Shown: positions 9,347 through 19,318 of the stretch, one piece after another
How positions within the stretch are numbered: position 1 is the stretch's first letter
How the letters are laid out: every line of letters starts with the position of its first letter
Origin: Fusibacter ferrireducens
GTDB taxonomy: Bacteria; Bacillota; Clostridia; Peptostreptococcales; Acidaminobacteraceae
NCBI RefSeq assembly: GCF_015352425.1
Contig: NZ_JADKNH010000001.1
Coordinates: forward strand, 118,691 to 182,690
Length of the DNA stretch: 64,000 nt
Direction: 5' to 3'
The notes under the pieces: generated by a model
What the model was told of the DNA's origin: nothing
Databases searched by the model: none
The model's input: the letters and a program-made list of their open reading frames with translations, nothing else
Translations under genes and position numbers: made by a program

Positions 9347-10810
9347 ATGATTTTAAGTGAAATAATAAAAAATTCGAACTGCAAAGTTATTCAGGGCACA
9401 ATAGACAAAGAGATTCAGGCGATTCAACACCATTCGGGCAAAATAGAAAAAGATACTCTATTTGTGGCCATTTCAGGTTATCAAAGAGATGGTCATGATT
9501 TCATTGGGCAGGTTATTACAGATGGTGCCACAGCCGTGGTGGTTGAGAAATCAATCGATTTAAATCTCATTCCAGATGACGTAAGTGTGCTTGAAGTAGC
9601 TGATACCAAATTGGCACTAGCTGAGATGGCTAATCTGTTCTATCAAAAGCCAACTGAGAAAATAAATGTGGTGGGGATAACGGGAACGAATGGGAAGACT
9701 TCCATCACACAAATGCTCAATGACTTGTATAAAACTACAGGGCAAAAAAATGCTGTATTTGGTACGATAGCCAATTTCATAGGTGAGGAAAAAATACCTA
9801 CAGTAAATACAACTCCTGATGCACTTGAACTCGCCAGATTGATGAGTGAAGCGGTTAAGATGTCTTGCGAGAATTGCTTTATGGAAGTGAGCTCGCATGC
9901 GCTTAAGATGGGCAGGGTCCACAATATGAATTTCAATTATGCCATATTTACAAATCTAACAGAAGATCATCTCGATTTCCATACTGATTTTGAAGATTAC
10001 TTTACGGCCAAATTTCAGCTTTTCAAAATGGCTTTAAAAGGTTGTGTGGTCAACAACGACAATGAATATGGGCGTCGTATAATAGAAGCAATGAAATCTC
10101 ACAAGAGATGCTTGTCCTACGGCTTTTCTGAAACAGCTGAGCTCAGGGCGGACCAAATTGAATATCATCAATGGGGCAGCACATTTCATTTAAACTGGCA
10201 TGAACAGTGTGTTCCTGTAAAGCTAAATATTCCTGGAAAGATTTATATTTACAATTTAATGGCGTGTGTGGGCATAATGCTTCTTGAAGGCTTTGAACTT
10301 GATGCAATAAGCAAGCTGGTCACCAAAGTTAAGCCTGTAAGGGGAAGACTTGAACAGGTATCCAGTGATCCGGCGAGAACTGTATTGCTAGATTATGCAC
10401 ACACACCGGATGCGCTTGAAAATGTACTTCAAGCGATTCATGAATTTTCAAAAGGCAGGATCATTATCGTCTTTGGATGCGGTGGTGATCGCGATCGCAA
10501 GAAACGGCCAATGATGGGGGAGGTTGCACAAAGACTCTCTGATCTCGTCATCTTGACCAGTGATAATCCAAGGACCGAAGCACCAGAGCTGATTATAAAA
10601 GATGTGCTTGAGGGGATGACGCTTTCGGATGCTTTATTTGTGGAGGCAGATCGTCGTAAAGGCATTTATAAAGCACTCGAATTAGCTGGTGAAAATGATG
10701 TGGTCCTCATTGCGGGCAAAGGGCATGAAGACTACCAAGTCATTGGAAAAACCAAAATTCATTTTGATGATAAAGAAGTTGTACAAGATTTTTTTGACGG
10801 AAGGAAATAA
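9347..10810 (+). CDS. murE: UDP-MurNAc-L-Ala-D-Glu:meso-DAP ligase MurE
   Basis: Cytoplasmic ATP-dependent ligase adding the third residue of the wall stem peptide. ATG 9347 is preceded by GGGAGGG (9337-9343), so an in-frame TTG at 9335 is rejected. The 487 residues carry the ATP loop GITGTNGKTS (about 108-117), the central-domain motif NLTEDHLDFH and the C-terminal signature FGCGGDRDRKKRPMMG. The DNPR motif in TSDNPRTE is the known determinant for meso-diaminopimelate, so this organism probably has DAP-type peptidoglycan. murF, usually next, is absent; mraY follows 1 bp after the stop. Confidence 0.96.
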   Translation: MILSEIIKNSNCKVIQGTIDKEIQAIQHHSGKIEKDTLFVAISGYQRDGHDFIGQVITDGATAVVVEKSIDLNLIPDDVSVLEVADTKLALAEMANLFYQKPTEKINVVGITGTNGKTSITQMLNDLYKTTGQKNAVFGTIANFIGEEKIPTVNTTPDALELARLMSEAVKMSCENCFMEVSSHALKMGRVHNMNFNYAIFTNLTEDHLDFHTDFEDYFTAKFQLFKMALKGCVVNNDNEYGRRIIEAMKSHKRCLSYGFSETAELRADQIEYHQWGSTFHLNWHEQCVPVKLNIPGKIYIYNLMACVGIMLLEGFELDAISKLVTKVKPVRGRLEQVSSDPARTVLLDYAHTPDALENVLQAIHEFSKGRIIIVFGCGGDRDRKKRPMMGEVAQRLSDLVILTSDNPRTEAPELIIKDVLEGMTLSDALFVEADRRKGIYKALELAGENDVVLIAGKGHEDYQVIGKTKIHFDDKEVVQDFFDGRK

Positions 10811-10811
10811 T

Positions 10812-11777
10812 ATGTTAACACTTTTTAAGTATAATAGCCTGTACTATATTGCATTTTTTGCATGTAGTTTAGCAGCGGCACTTTTACTGGGACCAGTAAT
10901 TATACCACAGCTGAAAAAGCTTAAGTTTGGTCAAGCCATTAGGGAAGAGGGACCAAAGTCACATCTTTCAAAAAGTGGGACGCCCACCATTGGCGGCTTG
11001 ATTTTCATCACGGCTTTTTTAGTGCCCATTTGCTTTTTTTTAATGCATTCGTATGAGGTCTTCTATGTTTTAGCTGGTGTGCTTGGCTTTGGTATGATCG
11101 GATTTCTAGATGATTATATCAAGGTTGTTCGCAAACACAACTTAGGGCTTAGAGCAAAGCAGAAGATCTTCTTGCAACTTTTCATGAGCCTTGTAATGGC
11201 AATTCTAGCACTTAAATTTGGCACAACAATTCGTCTTCCAATTTTAGGGTATGCGCTCAACTTGGGTTTCCTCTTTATTCCATTTATGCTATTTTATTTT
11301 ATCGCAGTGGATAATGCGGTCAACTTGACAGATGGCCTTGATGGTCTTGCAGCATCAGTTACAACAGTTGTGATGTTGTTTTATGCTTATTTTGCGTATA
11401 GGCAACATATGCCACAGATGGTGATGCTTTCACTTGCCATGGCTGGTGCACTCATGGGCTATCTCAAATTCAACTGGCATCCGGCTAAAGTCTTCATGGG
11501 AGACACGGGATCACTTGCGTTAGGCGGCATGGTTGCAGCGATGGCCGTTGTTCTAAAAATGCCTCTTTGGGTGCCGATTATTGGATTAATATATGTGATT
11601 GAGGCTCTATCGGTTGTGATACAGGTAGGCGTCTATAAAAAAACAAAAAAACGGTTTTTCAAGATGGCGCCAATTCATCACCATTTTGAATTGGTCGGTT
11701 ATACAGAAAAGAGAATTGTAGTCACATTTGCGCTGGTAACACTGTTTACGGGCGTTTTAGGTATTTTAGTCTATTAG
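10812..11777 (+). CDS. mraY: Phospho-MurNAc-pentapeptide transferase MraY
   Basis: Integral membrane enzyme making lipid I from UDP-MurNAc-pentapeptide and undecaprenyl phosphate. The frame is open far upstream inside murE, but ATG 10812 with AAGGAA just before it gives the normal 321-residue protein. Ten hydrophobic segments are visible. Conserved motifs are GPKSHLSKSGTPTIGG near the N-terminus, LDDYIKV, the NLTDGLDGLAA aspartate cluster and MGDTGSLALGG, then the cytoplasmic APIHHHFE motif near the C-terminus. Confidence 0.96.
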   Translation: MLTLFKYNSLYYIAFFACSLAAALLLGPVIIPQLKKLKFGQAIREEGPKSHLSKSGTPTIGGLIFITAFLVPICFFLMHSYEVFYVLAGVLGFGMIGFLDDYIKVVRKHNLGLRAKQKIFLQLFMSLVMAILALKFGTTIRLPILGYALNLGFLFIPFMLFYFIAVDNAVNLTDGLDGLAASVTTVVMLFYAYFAYRQHMPQMVMLSLAMAGALMGYLKFNWHPAKVFMGDTGSLALGGMVAAMAVVLKMPLWVPIIGLIYVIEALSVVIQVGVYKKTKKRFFKMAPIHHHFELVGYTEKRIVVTFALVTLFTGVLGILVY

Positions 11778-11795
11778 ATTTTGGAGGATGCTCAT

Positions 11796-13151
11796 ATGAT
11801 TTTTAAAAATCAACGCGTTTTGGTCATTGGACTTGCTAAATCAGGTATATCAGCCATTAAAGCTTTAAAGGAAGAAGGTGCCTTGGTCCTTGTTAACGAC
11901 TCAAAGACGGCAACTCAACTGGAAAGTTTGATTCCTGAAATAATGCCTTATGTAACGGAAACTATTTTTGGAGGTCATCCAGAACAAATTCAGGAGATCG
12001 ACTTAGTGGTGGTGAGTCCGGGCGTTCCTTTAGATCTGCCTTTTATTCAAAAAATAAGACAGAAGAATATTCCAATTATAGGCGAGATTGAACTTGCGTT
12101 CCAGCTTTGTAAGGGCACGTTTATAGGGATAACAGGCACAAATGGCAAGACAACCACAACTGCATTGACGGGTGAAATGTTCAAAAATGCAGGGAAAGAT
12201 CATTTTGTGGTGGGCAATATAGGCATTCCTGCCGTGTCTAGGGCAAAAGAGGCAACGGATAAAACTGTAATGGTGACGGAACTCAGCAGTTTTCAATTGG
12301 AATCCATCATAGATTTTAGAGCACATATTGCGGCTATTTTAAATGTGACACCGGACCATCTGAACAGACATAAAACCATGGCGAATTATGTGGAGGCCAA
12401 GGCCAGAGTCATTGAAAATCAGAATGAAGCAGACTACTTAATTTTAAATTATGACAATGAAATCACAAGAGCTCTTGGCAAAAAAGCTAAGAGTAAAGTC
12501 ATCTACTGTAGCCAAAAGACAATTCTAGATGAAGGGGTCTATGTTGAGTCGGGTTACTTTATAATCCGTTTGGATTCAAAGAAAATTTCAGTTTGCAGAA
12601 TAGATGAAATGTTTATTTTGGGGGCTCATAATGTGGAAAATGCTCTAGCAAGTATTGCTATGGCATACTTGTCAGGGATTCAAGTTGAGACGATAAAACA
12701 GACATTGATGACTTTTAAAGGGGTTGAACACAGGATTGAATACGTGGGCACAATCAACGATCGAAAGTTTTATAATGACTCCAAAGGCACAAATGTAGAT
12801 TCTACAGTTTGTGCGTTGAAATCAATGCAAACAAACACGGTTTTAATTGCAGGCGGTATGGATAAGGGCAGTACTTTTGAAGCTCTGTTTGAAGCTTTTG
12901 AGGGTAAAGTAACGGCAATGGTACTCCTTGGTGAAACAAAACATCTGATCCGAGCTGAAGCTCTGAAAAATCAGTTTGAAAATTGTGTTTTGGTTGCAAA
13001 TATGGAGGAAGCTGTTTCAAAAGCGTACGAACTTTCAGATAAGGGTGATGCGATATTGCTTTCACCAGCTTGTGCAAGTTGGGATATGTACGACAATTTT
13101 GAAAAACGAGGTGAACATTTTAAAAAATGTGTTCACACATTAAAGGATTAA
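11796..13151 (+). CDS. murD: UDP-MurNAc-L-alanine:D-glutamate ligase MurD
   Basis: Adds D-Glu to UDP-MurNAc-L-Ala. TTG 11781 is in frame but forms part of the ribosome site TTGGAGG; ATG 11796 is preferred, giving 451 residues. It starts with a Rossmann-like domain (VLVIGLAKSGISA, about 9-21), then the ATP loop GITGTNGKTTTT (about 112), the central NVTPDHLNRH motif and the C-terminal domain beginning YNDSKGTN. The stop codon overlaps the ftsW start by one base. Confidence 0.96.
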   Translation: MIFKNQRVLVIGLAKSGISAIKALKEEGALVLVNDSKTATQLESLIPEIMPYVTETIFGGHPEQIQEIDLVVVSPGVPLDLPFIQKIRQKNIPIIGEIELAFQLCKGTFIGITGTNGKTTTTALTGEMFKNAGKDHFVVGNIGIPAVSRAKEATDKTVMVTELSSFQLESIIDFRAHIAAILNVTPDHLNRHKTMANYVEAKARVIENQNEADYLILNYDNEITRALGKKAKSKVIYCSQKTILDEGVYVESGYFIIRLDSKKISVCRIDEMFILGAHNVENALASIAMAYLSGIQVETIKQTLMTFKGVEHRIEYVGTINDRKFYNDSKGTNVDSTVCALKSMQTNTVLIAGGMDKGSTFEALFEAFEGKVTAMVLLGETKHLIRAEALKNQFENCVLVANMEEAVSKAYELSDKGDAILLSPACASWDMYDNFEKRGEHFKKCVHTLKD

Positions 13152-14245
13152 TGATGAAGACGAATAGAATAGACTATACACTTTTAATTGTGACGTTACT
13201 GCTCGCAGCATTTGGCCTACTCATGGTTTTTAGCTCAAGTTATTACTATGCTATAGAGAAAATGCAAAATAAAACGCACTTTTTTCTAGCAGATATAAGA
13301 TGGGTTAGTGTTGGTGTTGTGGTGATGCTAGTGGCTTCACAAGTAAATTATAAATCCTATAAAAAACTGGCTATTCCAGCATTGATTGTCAGTCTTGTTT
13401 TGTTGGTTTATGTCCTGTTGTTTGGGACTGAGATCAACCATGCCAAAAGATGGATCTATATTGGCGAACAGTCCTTTATGCCTGCTGAAATTGCAAAAAT
13501 CGGATTGATTTTGTTTTTTTCGTACAGTCTTGAAAAAAATTACACGCGGCTCAACGAACTGCCGGTGCTGGGGACCTATGTAGGCATTATAGGCATTTGT
13601 GGTTTCTTGGTAATGAAACAGCCCAATATGAGTACCGCTGTCATTATAGCTGGAATTCTTTGCATTATGCTGTTTGTGGCAGGGCTTTATTGGCGATATA
13701 CGCTTACTGTACTGTTAGGGGGAAGTGCCATAGCATGGGCACTGGTTAAATCTGCACCTTACAGAATGCGCAGATGGACGTCTTTTATGGACCCTTTTCA
13801 TGATCCAACAGATGATTCATATCAAGTTGTTCAATCACTGTATGCACTTGGTACTGGCGGTGTTAGAGGTGTGGGACTCGGCATGAGTACACAGAACAAA
13901 CTCTATATTCCAGAGCCTCAAAACGACTTTATACTGGCCACTATTGGAGAAGAACTCGGATTTATTGGCACTGTACTGCTCCTTGTATTTTTTTTGATAT
14001 TAATATACCGTTGTGTTAAAATTGCTATGAATGCACCAGACCGCTTTTCTTTTTTTATGGCGACTGGGATCACGGCTATGTTGACGTTACAGGTGATTAT
14101 GAATTATGCAGTTGCAACCTCATCAATGCCTGCAACAGGAATCTCACTTCCGTTCATCAGTATGGGCGGTACGAGTTTGGTTATATTGATGGGCTCAGTG
14201 GGGATATTGCTCAATATATCTAAACACTGTTCAAATCGTGGTTAA
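13151..14245 (+). CDS. ftsW: SEDS peptidoglycan glycosyltransferase FtsW (SpoVE type)
   Basis: Membrane glycosyltransferase that polymerises lipid II at the septum with the class B PBP. ATG 13151 overlaps the murD stop in TAATG, with AAAGGA 4-9 nt upstream; a second ATG follows at 13154. The 364 residues contain about ten membrane spans, the extracellular-loop signature AKRWIYIG and QSFMPAEIAKIG, the PNMSTAV segment and the C-terminal motif LPFISMGGTS typical of SEDS proteins. Bacillus SpoVE lies in the same position. Confidence 0.94.
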   Translation: MMKTNRIDYTLLIVTLLLAAFGLLMVFSSSYYYAIEKMQNKTHFFLADIRWVSVGVVVMLVASQVNYKSYKKLAIPALIVSLVLLVYVLLFGTEINHAKRWIYIGEQSFMPAEIAKIGLILFFSYSLEKNYTRLNELPVLGTYVGIIGICGFLVMKQPNMSTAVIIAGILCIMLFVAGLYWRYTLTVLLGGSAIAWALVKSAPYRMRRWTSFMDPFHDPTDDSYQVVQSLYALGTGGVRGVGLGMSTQNKLYIPEPQNDFILATIGEELGFIGTVLLLVFFLILIYRCVKIAMNAPDRFSFFMATGITAMLTLQVIMNYAVATSSMPATGISLPFISMGGTSLVILMGSVGILLNISKHCSNRG

Positions 14246-14283
14246 TGTACATTCAATAATATGATAAAAAATGGAGACAATCT

Positions 14284-15399
14284 ATGAAAGTAATGATTAC
14301 AGGTGGGGGTACAGGCGGTCATATTTATCCAGCACTTTCCATTGCAGAGCGGTTGAAGATAGAGTACAAAGGTATCGATATTTTATATATGGGTGCTAAG
14401 CTTGGGATGGAGAAAGACATTGTACCCAAGACGGGGGTTGCTTTTAGACAAATTGATGTGGCACCACTTAACAAGAAAATTTCACCGAAGACAATCAAGG
14501 CTTTAGGTGTATTGATAAAAGGTCTTTTTCAGGCTAGAAGGGAAATCAAGCGATTCAAACCTGACCTCATTATTGGAACAGGCGGTTATGTGGCTGGGCC
14601 CATAGTTATGATAGGGGCGCTTATGGGGATTCCAACGATTATACATGAGCAGAATGCCTTTCCAGGGATGACTAATAAAATTTTGAGTCGTTTTGTGGAT
14701 CGAATATTGGTTACTTTTGAAGAAGCTAGAGCCCATTTTAAACACAAAGAGAAGGTCGTTTTCACTGGTTTGCCTGTACTGGAGAGTTTCCATACGGTGA
14801 GTAGAGATTATGCAAGACAAAGACTTGGCATTGCAAAAGATGAATTTGTCATAATGACTGTTGGCGGCAGCAATGGCGCCTTAAAATTAAATCAGGTGAT
14901 GATGGAAACTTATGCTGCGTTGGTCGAATATCCTAAAATTAAAATTTTTCACGTGTCTGGCAACCGTTATTTTGAAAATATTAATGAAAAAATAAAGGCT
15001 GGGCAATACACGGTGGGCAAGAATTTTAAACTGATCAGTTTCATGAAGGAAATGCCGATTTATCTCAATGCAGTGGATTTGGTGATTTCAAGGGCAGGGG
15101 CCTCAACCATAAATGAAATTATAGCGGCAAGAACGCCAGCAATTGTAATTCCATCTCCCAATGTAGCCAACAACCATCAGTTTCACAATGCAAAAGTAGT
15201 GGATCGAAACGGTATGGGCATCATCATTAAAGAGGAAGATTTGAATACAGAGTTGATGGAACATACGATTCTAAATTTCTATGCAGAACCGTCAAAACTT
15301 GAAATTATGAGATGTAATTGCGATAAAATAGAACACATTAAACCATTGGATGCAATTATGAACGAAATTGGGCTATTGCTCAAGGAACATGAAATATAA
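14284..15399 (+). CDS. murG: UDP-GlcNAc:lipid I N-acetylglucosaminyltransferase MurG
   Basis: Peripheral membrane GT28 enzyme completing lipid II. The 371 residues are normal. The N-terminal glycine loop TGGGTGGHIYPALS (about 6-19), the second loop GTGGYVAGP (about 99) and the third loop VGGSNGALKLN (about 197) are all present. The UDP-GlcNAc site follows as SRAGASTINEI with SPNVANNHQ. SD TGGAGA precedes ATG 14284. It follows ftsW by 38 bp; murB and murC do not follow. Confidence 0.96.
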   Translation: MKVMITGGGTGGHIYPALSIAERLKIEYKGIDILYMGAKLGMEKDIVPKTGVAFRQIDVAPLNKKISPKTIKALGVLIKGLFQARREIKRFKPDLIIGTGGYVAGPIVMIGALMGIPTIIHEQNAFPGMTNKILSRFVDRILVTFEEARAHFKHKEKVVFTGLPVLESFHTVSRDYARQRLGIAKDEFVIMTVGGSNGALKLNQVMMETYAALVEYPKIKIFHVSGNRYFENINEKIKAGQYTVGKNFKLISFMKEMPIYLNAVDLVISRAGASTINEIIAARTPAIVIPSPNVANNHQFHNAKVVDRNGMGIIIKEEDLNTELMEHTILNFYAEPSKLEIMRCNCDKIEHIKPLDAIMNEIGLLLKEHEI

Positions 15400-15422
15400 A
15401 TAAGCGTATGGAGTACTTCTAG

Positions 15423-16130
15423 ATGAAGAAAATTAAGTGGATTTTACTTTTGGGCGTGATCTGTTTTGGAGGTTACTATTTGGTTTTCCAAACGGATTTA
15501 TTGACCATTAAAGCGATACTCTACAATCAAAGCGAAGAACTTGACATCTATGAACTTCAAAGGTATTCTGACATTCATTATGGAGATGCATATTGGCAAG
15601 TGAATCTTCAAAAAGCCAGAGAGGGATTGTTAAAGCATCCCTTTGTCAAAGAAGCCGTGGTCAATCGAAATTTCCCAGATCAAGTTATTTTCAATTTGAC
15701 TTACAAAACACACTACTTTAATTTAAAGTACTCCGATATTATTTTATCTCTTGATCGAAATTTGGATGTTTTAAAAGTGTTAGAAGACGAAGACAATGGG
15801 TATACAGTTGAAGGTTTCACATTTAACGGTTTTTCAACGGGCAAGAAAATAGATGTCGGGCAAGAATATGTACTTGCCAATATCGTGGATTTGATTGAAC
15901 TTATGGATCGAAGTGCGTTCAATTACTACAATGTGATTCAATATGAAGACAACAACATTAAAATAAAAATTGGCAATATTACTGTAAAATTTGGAAATGG
16001 TGAAAATATTGAAATGCGATTTAATGCTTTTGTAGCAATTTATGAAGCGTTGTTAAATGAAAATATTACAGACGGTGTCGTTGATGTCAGTACTGACGGA
16101 TTACCTGTCTATAGACCATTTGGAGAGTAG
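15423..16130 (+). CDS. ftsQ: Cell division protein FtsQ/DivIB
   Basis: Bitopic divisome scaffold of 235 residues. A short cytoplasmic N-terminus is followed by a membrane segment (about 5-22) and a POTRA-like domain (about 28-95) with the pattern HPFVKEAVVNRNFPDQVIFNL, then a beta-domain typical of FtsQ/DivIB. Sequence conservation is low in this family; the call relies on POTRA signature, topology and the position after murG. A DUF881 gene follows 6 bp downstream. Confidence 0.9.
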   Translation: MKKIKWILLLGVICFGGYYLVFQTDLLTIKAILYNQSEELDIYELQRYSDIHYGDAYWQVNLQKAREGLLKHPFVKEAVVNRNFPDQVIFNLTYKTHYFNLKYSDIILSLDRNLDVLKVLEDEDNGYTVEGFTFNGFSTGKKIDVGQEYVLANIVDLIELMDRSAFNYYNVIQYEDNNIKIKIGNITVKFGNGENIEMRFNAFVAIYEALLNENITDGVVDVSTDGLPVYRPFGE

Positions 16131-16136
16131 GTAACT

Positions 16137-16847
16137 ATGAAAACAGACAAAATATGGATTGGTGTTGCGTGTGTCATTTTAGGTGTATTTATAGCCTTTC
16201 AAATGAAGTTTATTCAGGGCACTTACCTTGACGGTTCGACACCAACTCAAAAGACAACTGAAATTCTCAATGAGATGGCAACTGTTAAAGCTGAAAAGAA
16301 AGCTCTTATTGAAGAAGTAGAAAATTTAGAAAAACAGCTTGAAGCGATTCAAGGGTCTGCCTCAGAAGAAAGTGCAATTGTAAAAAATCTCACGGATGAA
16401 CTCAATAAATTCAAGGCTTTCTCAGGGCGGACAAAAGTGGCTGGACAAGGTATTTTAGTGACGATTGATAATCCGCCTACAGATGGCAGTTACGGCTTGG
16501 AGCTCAATATAGCCTACGATTATAAATTGATTTTGGAACTGTTAAATGAGCTCAATTCAGCGGGTGCCGAGGCCATCTCCATTAATGAACAACGTGTGAT
16601 CAATAGCACAGAGGTTAGATTGGCAGGCTCACAGATGAATGTCAATACGATCCCGATCTCACCGCCGTTTATCATCAAGGGGATTGGCAATTCCAAGACC
16701 ATGGATGGTGCTTTAAACATGCGTTTTGGAATCATTGAGAGTATAAGAGATAGAGGCTATTACGTGGAGGTAAAACCAGTTGAAAATATAGAGGTTCCAG
16801 CTTTCAATGGCACATATAAATTTAAATATGCCAACACAGTTAAGTAG
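16137..16847 (+). CDS. DUF881 family membrane protein (YlxW/YlxX type), first copy
   Basis: 236 residues with an N-terminal membrane segment (about 6-22), a coiled coil (about 45-85) and a DUF881 domain with the signatures LNSAGAEAISINEQRV and PPFIIKGIGN. Such proteins lie between divIB and sbp/ftsZ in Bacillota and are suspected envelope/division accessory factors of unproven function. The next gene is a paralogue (LRNAGAEAISINDQRV in the same place), so the pair arose by an old tandem duplication. Confidence 0.9.
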   Translation: MKTDKIWIGVACVILGVFIAFQMKFIQGTYLDGSTPTQKTTEILNEMATVKAEKKALIEEVENLEKQLEAIQGSASEESAIVKNLTDELNKFKAFSGRTKVAGQGILVTIDNPPTDGSYGLELNIAYDYKLILELLNELNSAGAEAISINEQRVINSTEVRLAGSQMNVNTIPISPPFIIKGIGNSKTMDGALNMRFGIIESIRDRGYYVEVKPVENIEVPAFNGTYKFKYANTVK

Positions 16848-16859
16848 AAAGGTGAATCT

Positions 16860-17573
16860 ATGAAATTAACATCATTTCAAAAGAAGATGTTTGCTCTGAC
16901 TGTTCTCTTAGGCATCTTATCGACAATGCAATTCCGAGCAGTGAATTCTGGTTATAAGTACATGTCCATCAAAGAGATGTATGCCAATAGCATAGAACTT
17001 GAAAGCCAAAATGCAGAGCTTGTTCAGCTCAGAGCAAAAGCAGATAGTTTAAAAGTCAAAATAGATGAGTTTCAAAAGGCGAGAACGGATGTCAGCATTG
17101 ACTATGAAAATGTTTTGCAACTTGAAATTGAAAATACAAAAAAAGTTGCAGGACTCACCAATGTTGAGGGACCAGGTATTGTGATTATCGTAACTGACGG
17201 TACGAGGGAGCTTTATGAAAACGAGAGACCAGATGTCGTTACGGTGCATGATATTGACATTAGGGCTATGGTAGATGATTTAAGAAATGCCGGTGCTGAG
17301 GCCATTTCCATCAATGATCAACGTGTTATTTTTAATAAATCAGAAATTCAATGTACTGGGCCGACGATTAAGATCAATGATCAAGTTTTTGCGGTGCCCT
17401 TCGTGATTAAAGCGATCGGTGATCGAAAATACCTTGAAAGTGCAATTAACGAACCCGGAAGTTTTAGTGAAAGCCTTAGAAAATGGGGTGTTTTTGTAGA
17501 AGTTAATACATCCATCAATGTTTCGATACCTGCATATGAAGGCACCATGGAAAATCAATACGCGATTCAGTAA
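16860..17573 (+). CDS. DUF881 family membrane protein, second copy
   Basis: 237 residues, organised as the preceding gene: an N-terminal membrane segment (about 8-25), a coiled coil (about 38-75) and a DUF881 domain with VEGPGIVIIVTDGTRE, NAGAEAISINDQRV and VPFVIKAIGD. The distance from its neighbour is 12 bp. It probably acts at the membrane in cell division or wall growth; no enzymatic residues are apparent. Confidence 0.9.
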   Translation: MKLTSFQKKMFALTVLLGILSTMQFRAVNSGYKYMSIKEMYANSIELESQNAELVQLRAKADSLKVKIDEFQKARTDVSIDYENVLQLEIENTKKVAGLTNVEGPGIVIIVTDGTRELYENERPDVVTVHDIDIRAMVDDLRNAGAEAISINDQRVIFNKSEIQCTGPTIKINDQVFAVPFVIKAIGDRKYLESAINEPGSFSESLRKWGVFVEVNTSINVSIPAYEGTMENQYAIQ

Positions 17574-17585
17574 AGGAAGGTTAAA

Positions 17586-17945
17586 ATGATAATTGCAATT
17601 TTGGGTATAATTTTAGGGATCTTTATAGGACTTTATATTCCCTTTGAGTTTGCAACAATTTCTTCGCTCTATATTTCAGTTGGCATTTTGGCGGCAATAG
17701 ATTCTATCCTCGGCGCGTTGAGGTCAAGTTTTGAAGATAAATTTGACAGCGTCATCTTTGTCACAGGTTTTGTGGTCAATGCCGTACTGGCAATTGCACT
17801 TTCGTATCTTGGTGATAAGCTAGGTGTTCCAATCTATTACGCGGCTATTTTTGTCTTTGGTACTAGGTTGTTTAACAACATTGGAAGCATAAGACACTAT
17901 TCAATTGATCGATTTAGGGCTAAAAGTCGAGAAAAACATAAGTAA
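17586..17945 (+). CDS. sbp: Small basic protein Sbp (DUF1290)
   Basis: 119-residue integral membrane protein with about three to four hydrophobic segments and the family core FIGLYIPFEF and AAIDSILGALRS, ending in a basic tail. Sbp lies just upstream of ftsA-ftsZ in many Bacillota; its function is unknown. SD GGAAGG precedes ATG 17586. Here 264 bp of gene-free DNA and then ftsZ follow, with no ftsA. Confidence 0.93.
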   Translation: MIIAILGIILGIFIGLYIPFEFATISSLYISVGILAAIDSILGALRSSFEDKFDSVIFVTGFVVNAVLAIALSYLGDKLGVPIYYAAIFVFGTRLFNNIGSIRHYSIDRFRAKSREKHK

Positions 17946-18209
17946 TAAGACCTAAAACAGTTGAAAACACGAAAAAAAAGCGATTTTTTAAAAAAAAATA
18001 TTCCCAAAAAACTTAAAAGAGTATATACTATATGTAGTGGAATTATAGGCTTTTCAAACAATAGATATGGATAAAAGCTTATGATTTTACAATTTTACAT
18101 CTGAGGATTAGTGTTGTTAAATCATATATAGAGAAATACGGTTTATTTAATAGAGAAACGAGATGTAAACACCTATTAATTATTACTTTGCGGGAAAAGG
18201 AGGATTTTC

Positions 18210-19289
18210 ATGTTAGAATTTGATGTTGCTGTTGAAGAATTTGCCCAGCTTAAAGTAATTGGTGTTGGTGGCGGGGGTAATAACGCTGTTAATAGAATGA
18301 TTAAGTCCAATCTTAAAGGCGTTCAGTTTATTGCGATTAATACAGATAAGCAAGCATTATACAGCTCTGCTGCAGAATACAAGTTACAAATAGGCGAAAA
18401 ATTAACCAGAGGCTTAGGTGCTGGCGCAAATCCTGAGGTAGGCAAGAAAGCTGCTGAAGAGAGTAGAGATGATATTTATCAAGCGCTTCAAGGTGCAGAT
18501 ATGGTCTTTATTACTGCTGGTATGGGTGGCGGTACAGGTACTGGTGCTGCACCAATTGTTGCTGAGATTGCTAAAGAAATGGGCATACTGACCGTTGGCG
18601 TTGTCACAAAACCATTTTCTTTTGAAGGCAAGAGAAGAATGAAACATGCTGAAGAGGGGATTGAGGAACTAAAGCGTAAAGTAGATACACTGATTACGAT
18701 TCCGAATGACCGTCTTCTTGAAATCGTTGAAAAGAGAACTTCTATTTTAGATGCATTTACCATAGCGGATGATGTTTTAAGACAAGGGGTCCAAGGTATT
18801 TCAAATACAATTACTGAGACAGGGTTGATCAATGTTGACTTTGCCGATGTTAAGACGATTATGTTTGAACAGGGACTTGCACATATGGGTATTGGTTCTT
18901 CAAGTGGTGACGATCGAGCGATCGACGCGACGAATCAGGCGATTCATAGTCCATTACTTGAAACTTCAATACGAGGTTCAAAGGGTATACTACTTAATAT
19001 TCGCGGTGGCAAATCGTTAGGTATGATGGAAATTCAACAGGCGGCAGATCTTGTTTACAGAGAAGCAGATCCAGATGCCAATATCATTATGGGTGCTGTT
19101 ATTGACGAGTCTTTAAAAGACGAAATCACAGTAACTGTAATTGCAACTGGTTTTGAAACGGCTAAAATTGAACCCAAAGTCGAAGTCAAACCCGTAAAAA
19201 CTGAACCTGTAAAAGTACAACAAGTTGAAGCAGAGACCAACGAAGACGACACATTTAACATTCCAACATTTTTAAGAAAAAAAAGATAA
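18210..19289 (+). CDS. ftsZ: Cell division GTPase FtsZ
   Basis: Tubulin homologue forming the Z-ring. 359 residues. The N-terminal [15 protein letters not shown] motif (about 14-28), the tubulin signature loop [10 protein letters not shown] (about 107-116) and the T7 loop NVDFADVK (about 209) are intact. A variable acidic/proline-containing linker (about 316-345) leads to the conserved C-terminal peptide [13 protein letters not shown], which binds FtsA or SepF. A very strong SD AAAGGAGG precedes ATG 18210. The long 264-bp upstream region suggests its own promoter, but I see no confident -35/-10 pair. Confidence 0.98.
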   Translation: MLEFDVAVEEFAQLKVIGVGGGGNNAVNRMIKSNLKGVQFIAINTDKQALYSSAAEYKLQIGEKLTRGLGAGANPEVGKKAAEESRDDIYQALQGADMVFITAGMGGGTGTGAAPIVAEIAKEMGILTVGVVTKPFSFEGKRRMKHAEEGIEELKRKVDTLITIPNDRLLEIVEKRTSILDAFTIADDVLRQGVQGISNTITETGLINVDFADVKTIMFEQGLAHMGIGSSSGDDRAIDATNQAIHSPLLETSIRGSKGILLNIRGGKSLGMMEIQQAADLVYREADPDANIIMGAVIDESLKDEITVTVIATGFETAKIEPKVEVKPVKTEPVKVQQVEAETNEDDTFNIPTFLRKKR

Positions 19290-19316
19290 CCTTGCTTCTC
19301 GCAAGGTTTTGTTTTT
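19288..19316 (+). terminator. ftsZ terminator
   Basis: AACCTTGC (19288-19295) pairs with GCAAGGTT (19301-19308), followed by TTTTGTTTTT. The stem begins within the ftsZ stop codon. Confidence 0.92.
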
Positions 19317-19318
19317 AT

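Noticed and set aside
10689-10811. N-terminal extension of MraY
   Set aside because: The extension is inside murE and basic; family alignment and AAGGAA favour ATG 10812.
17946-18209. Riboswitch or small gene upstream of ftsZ
   Set aside because: The 264-bp AT-rich stretch shows no conserved riboswitch core, no ORF with a ribosome site and no strong terminator hairpin.
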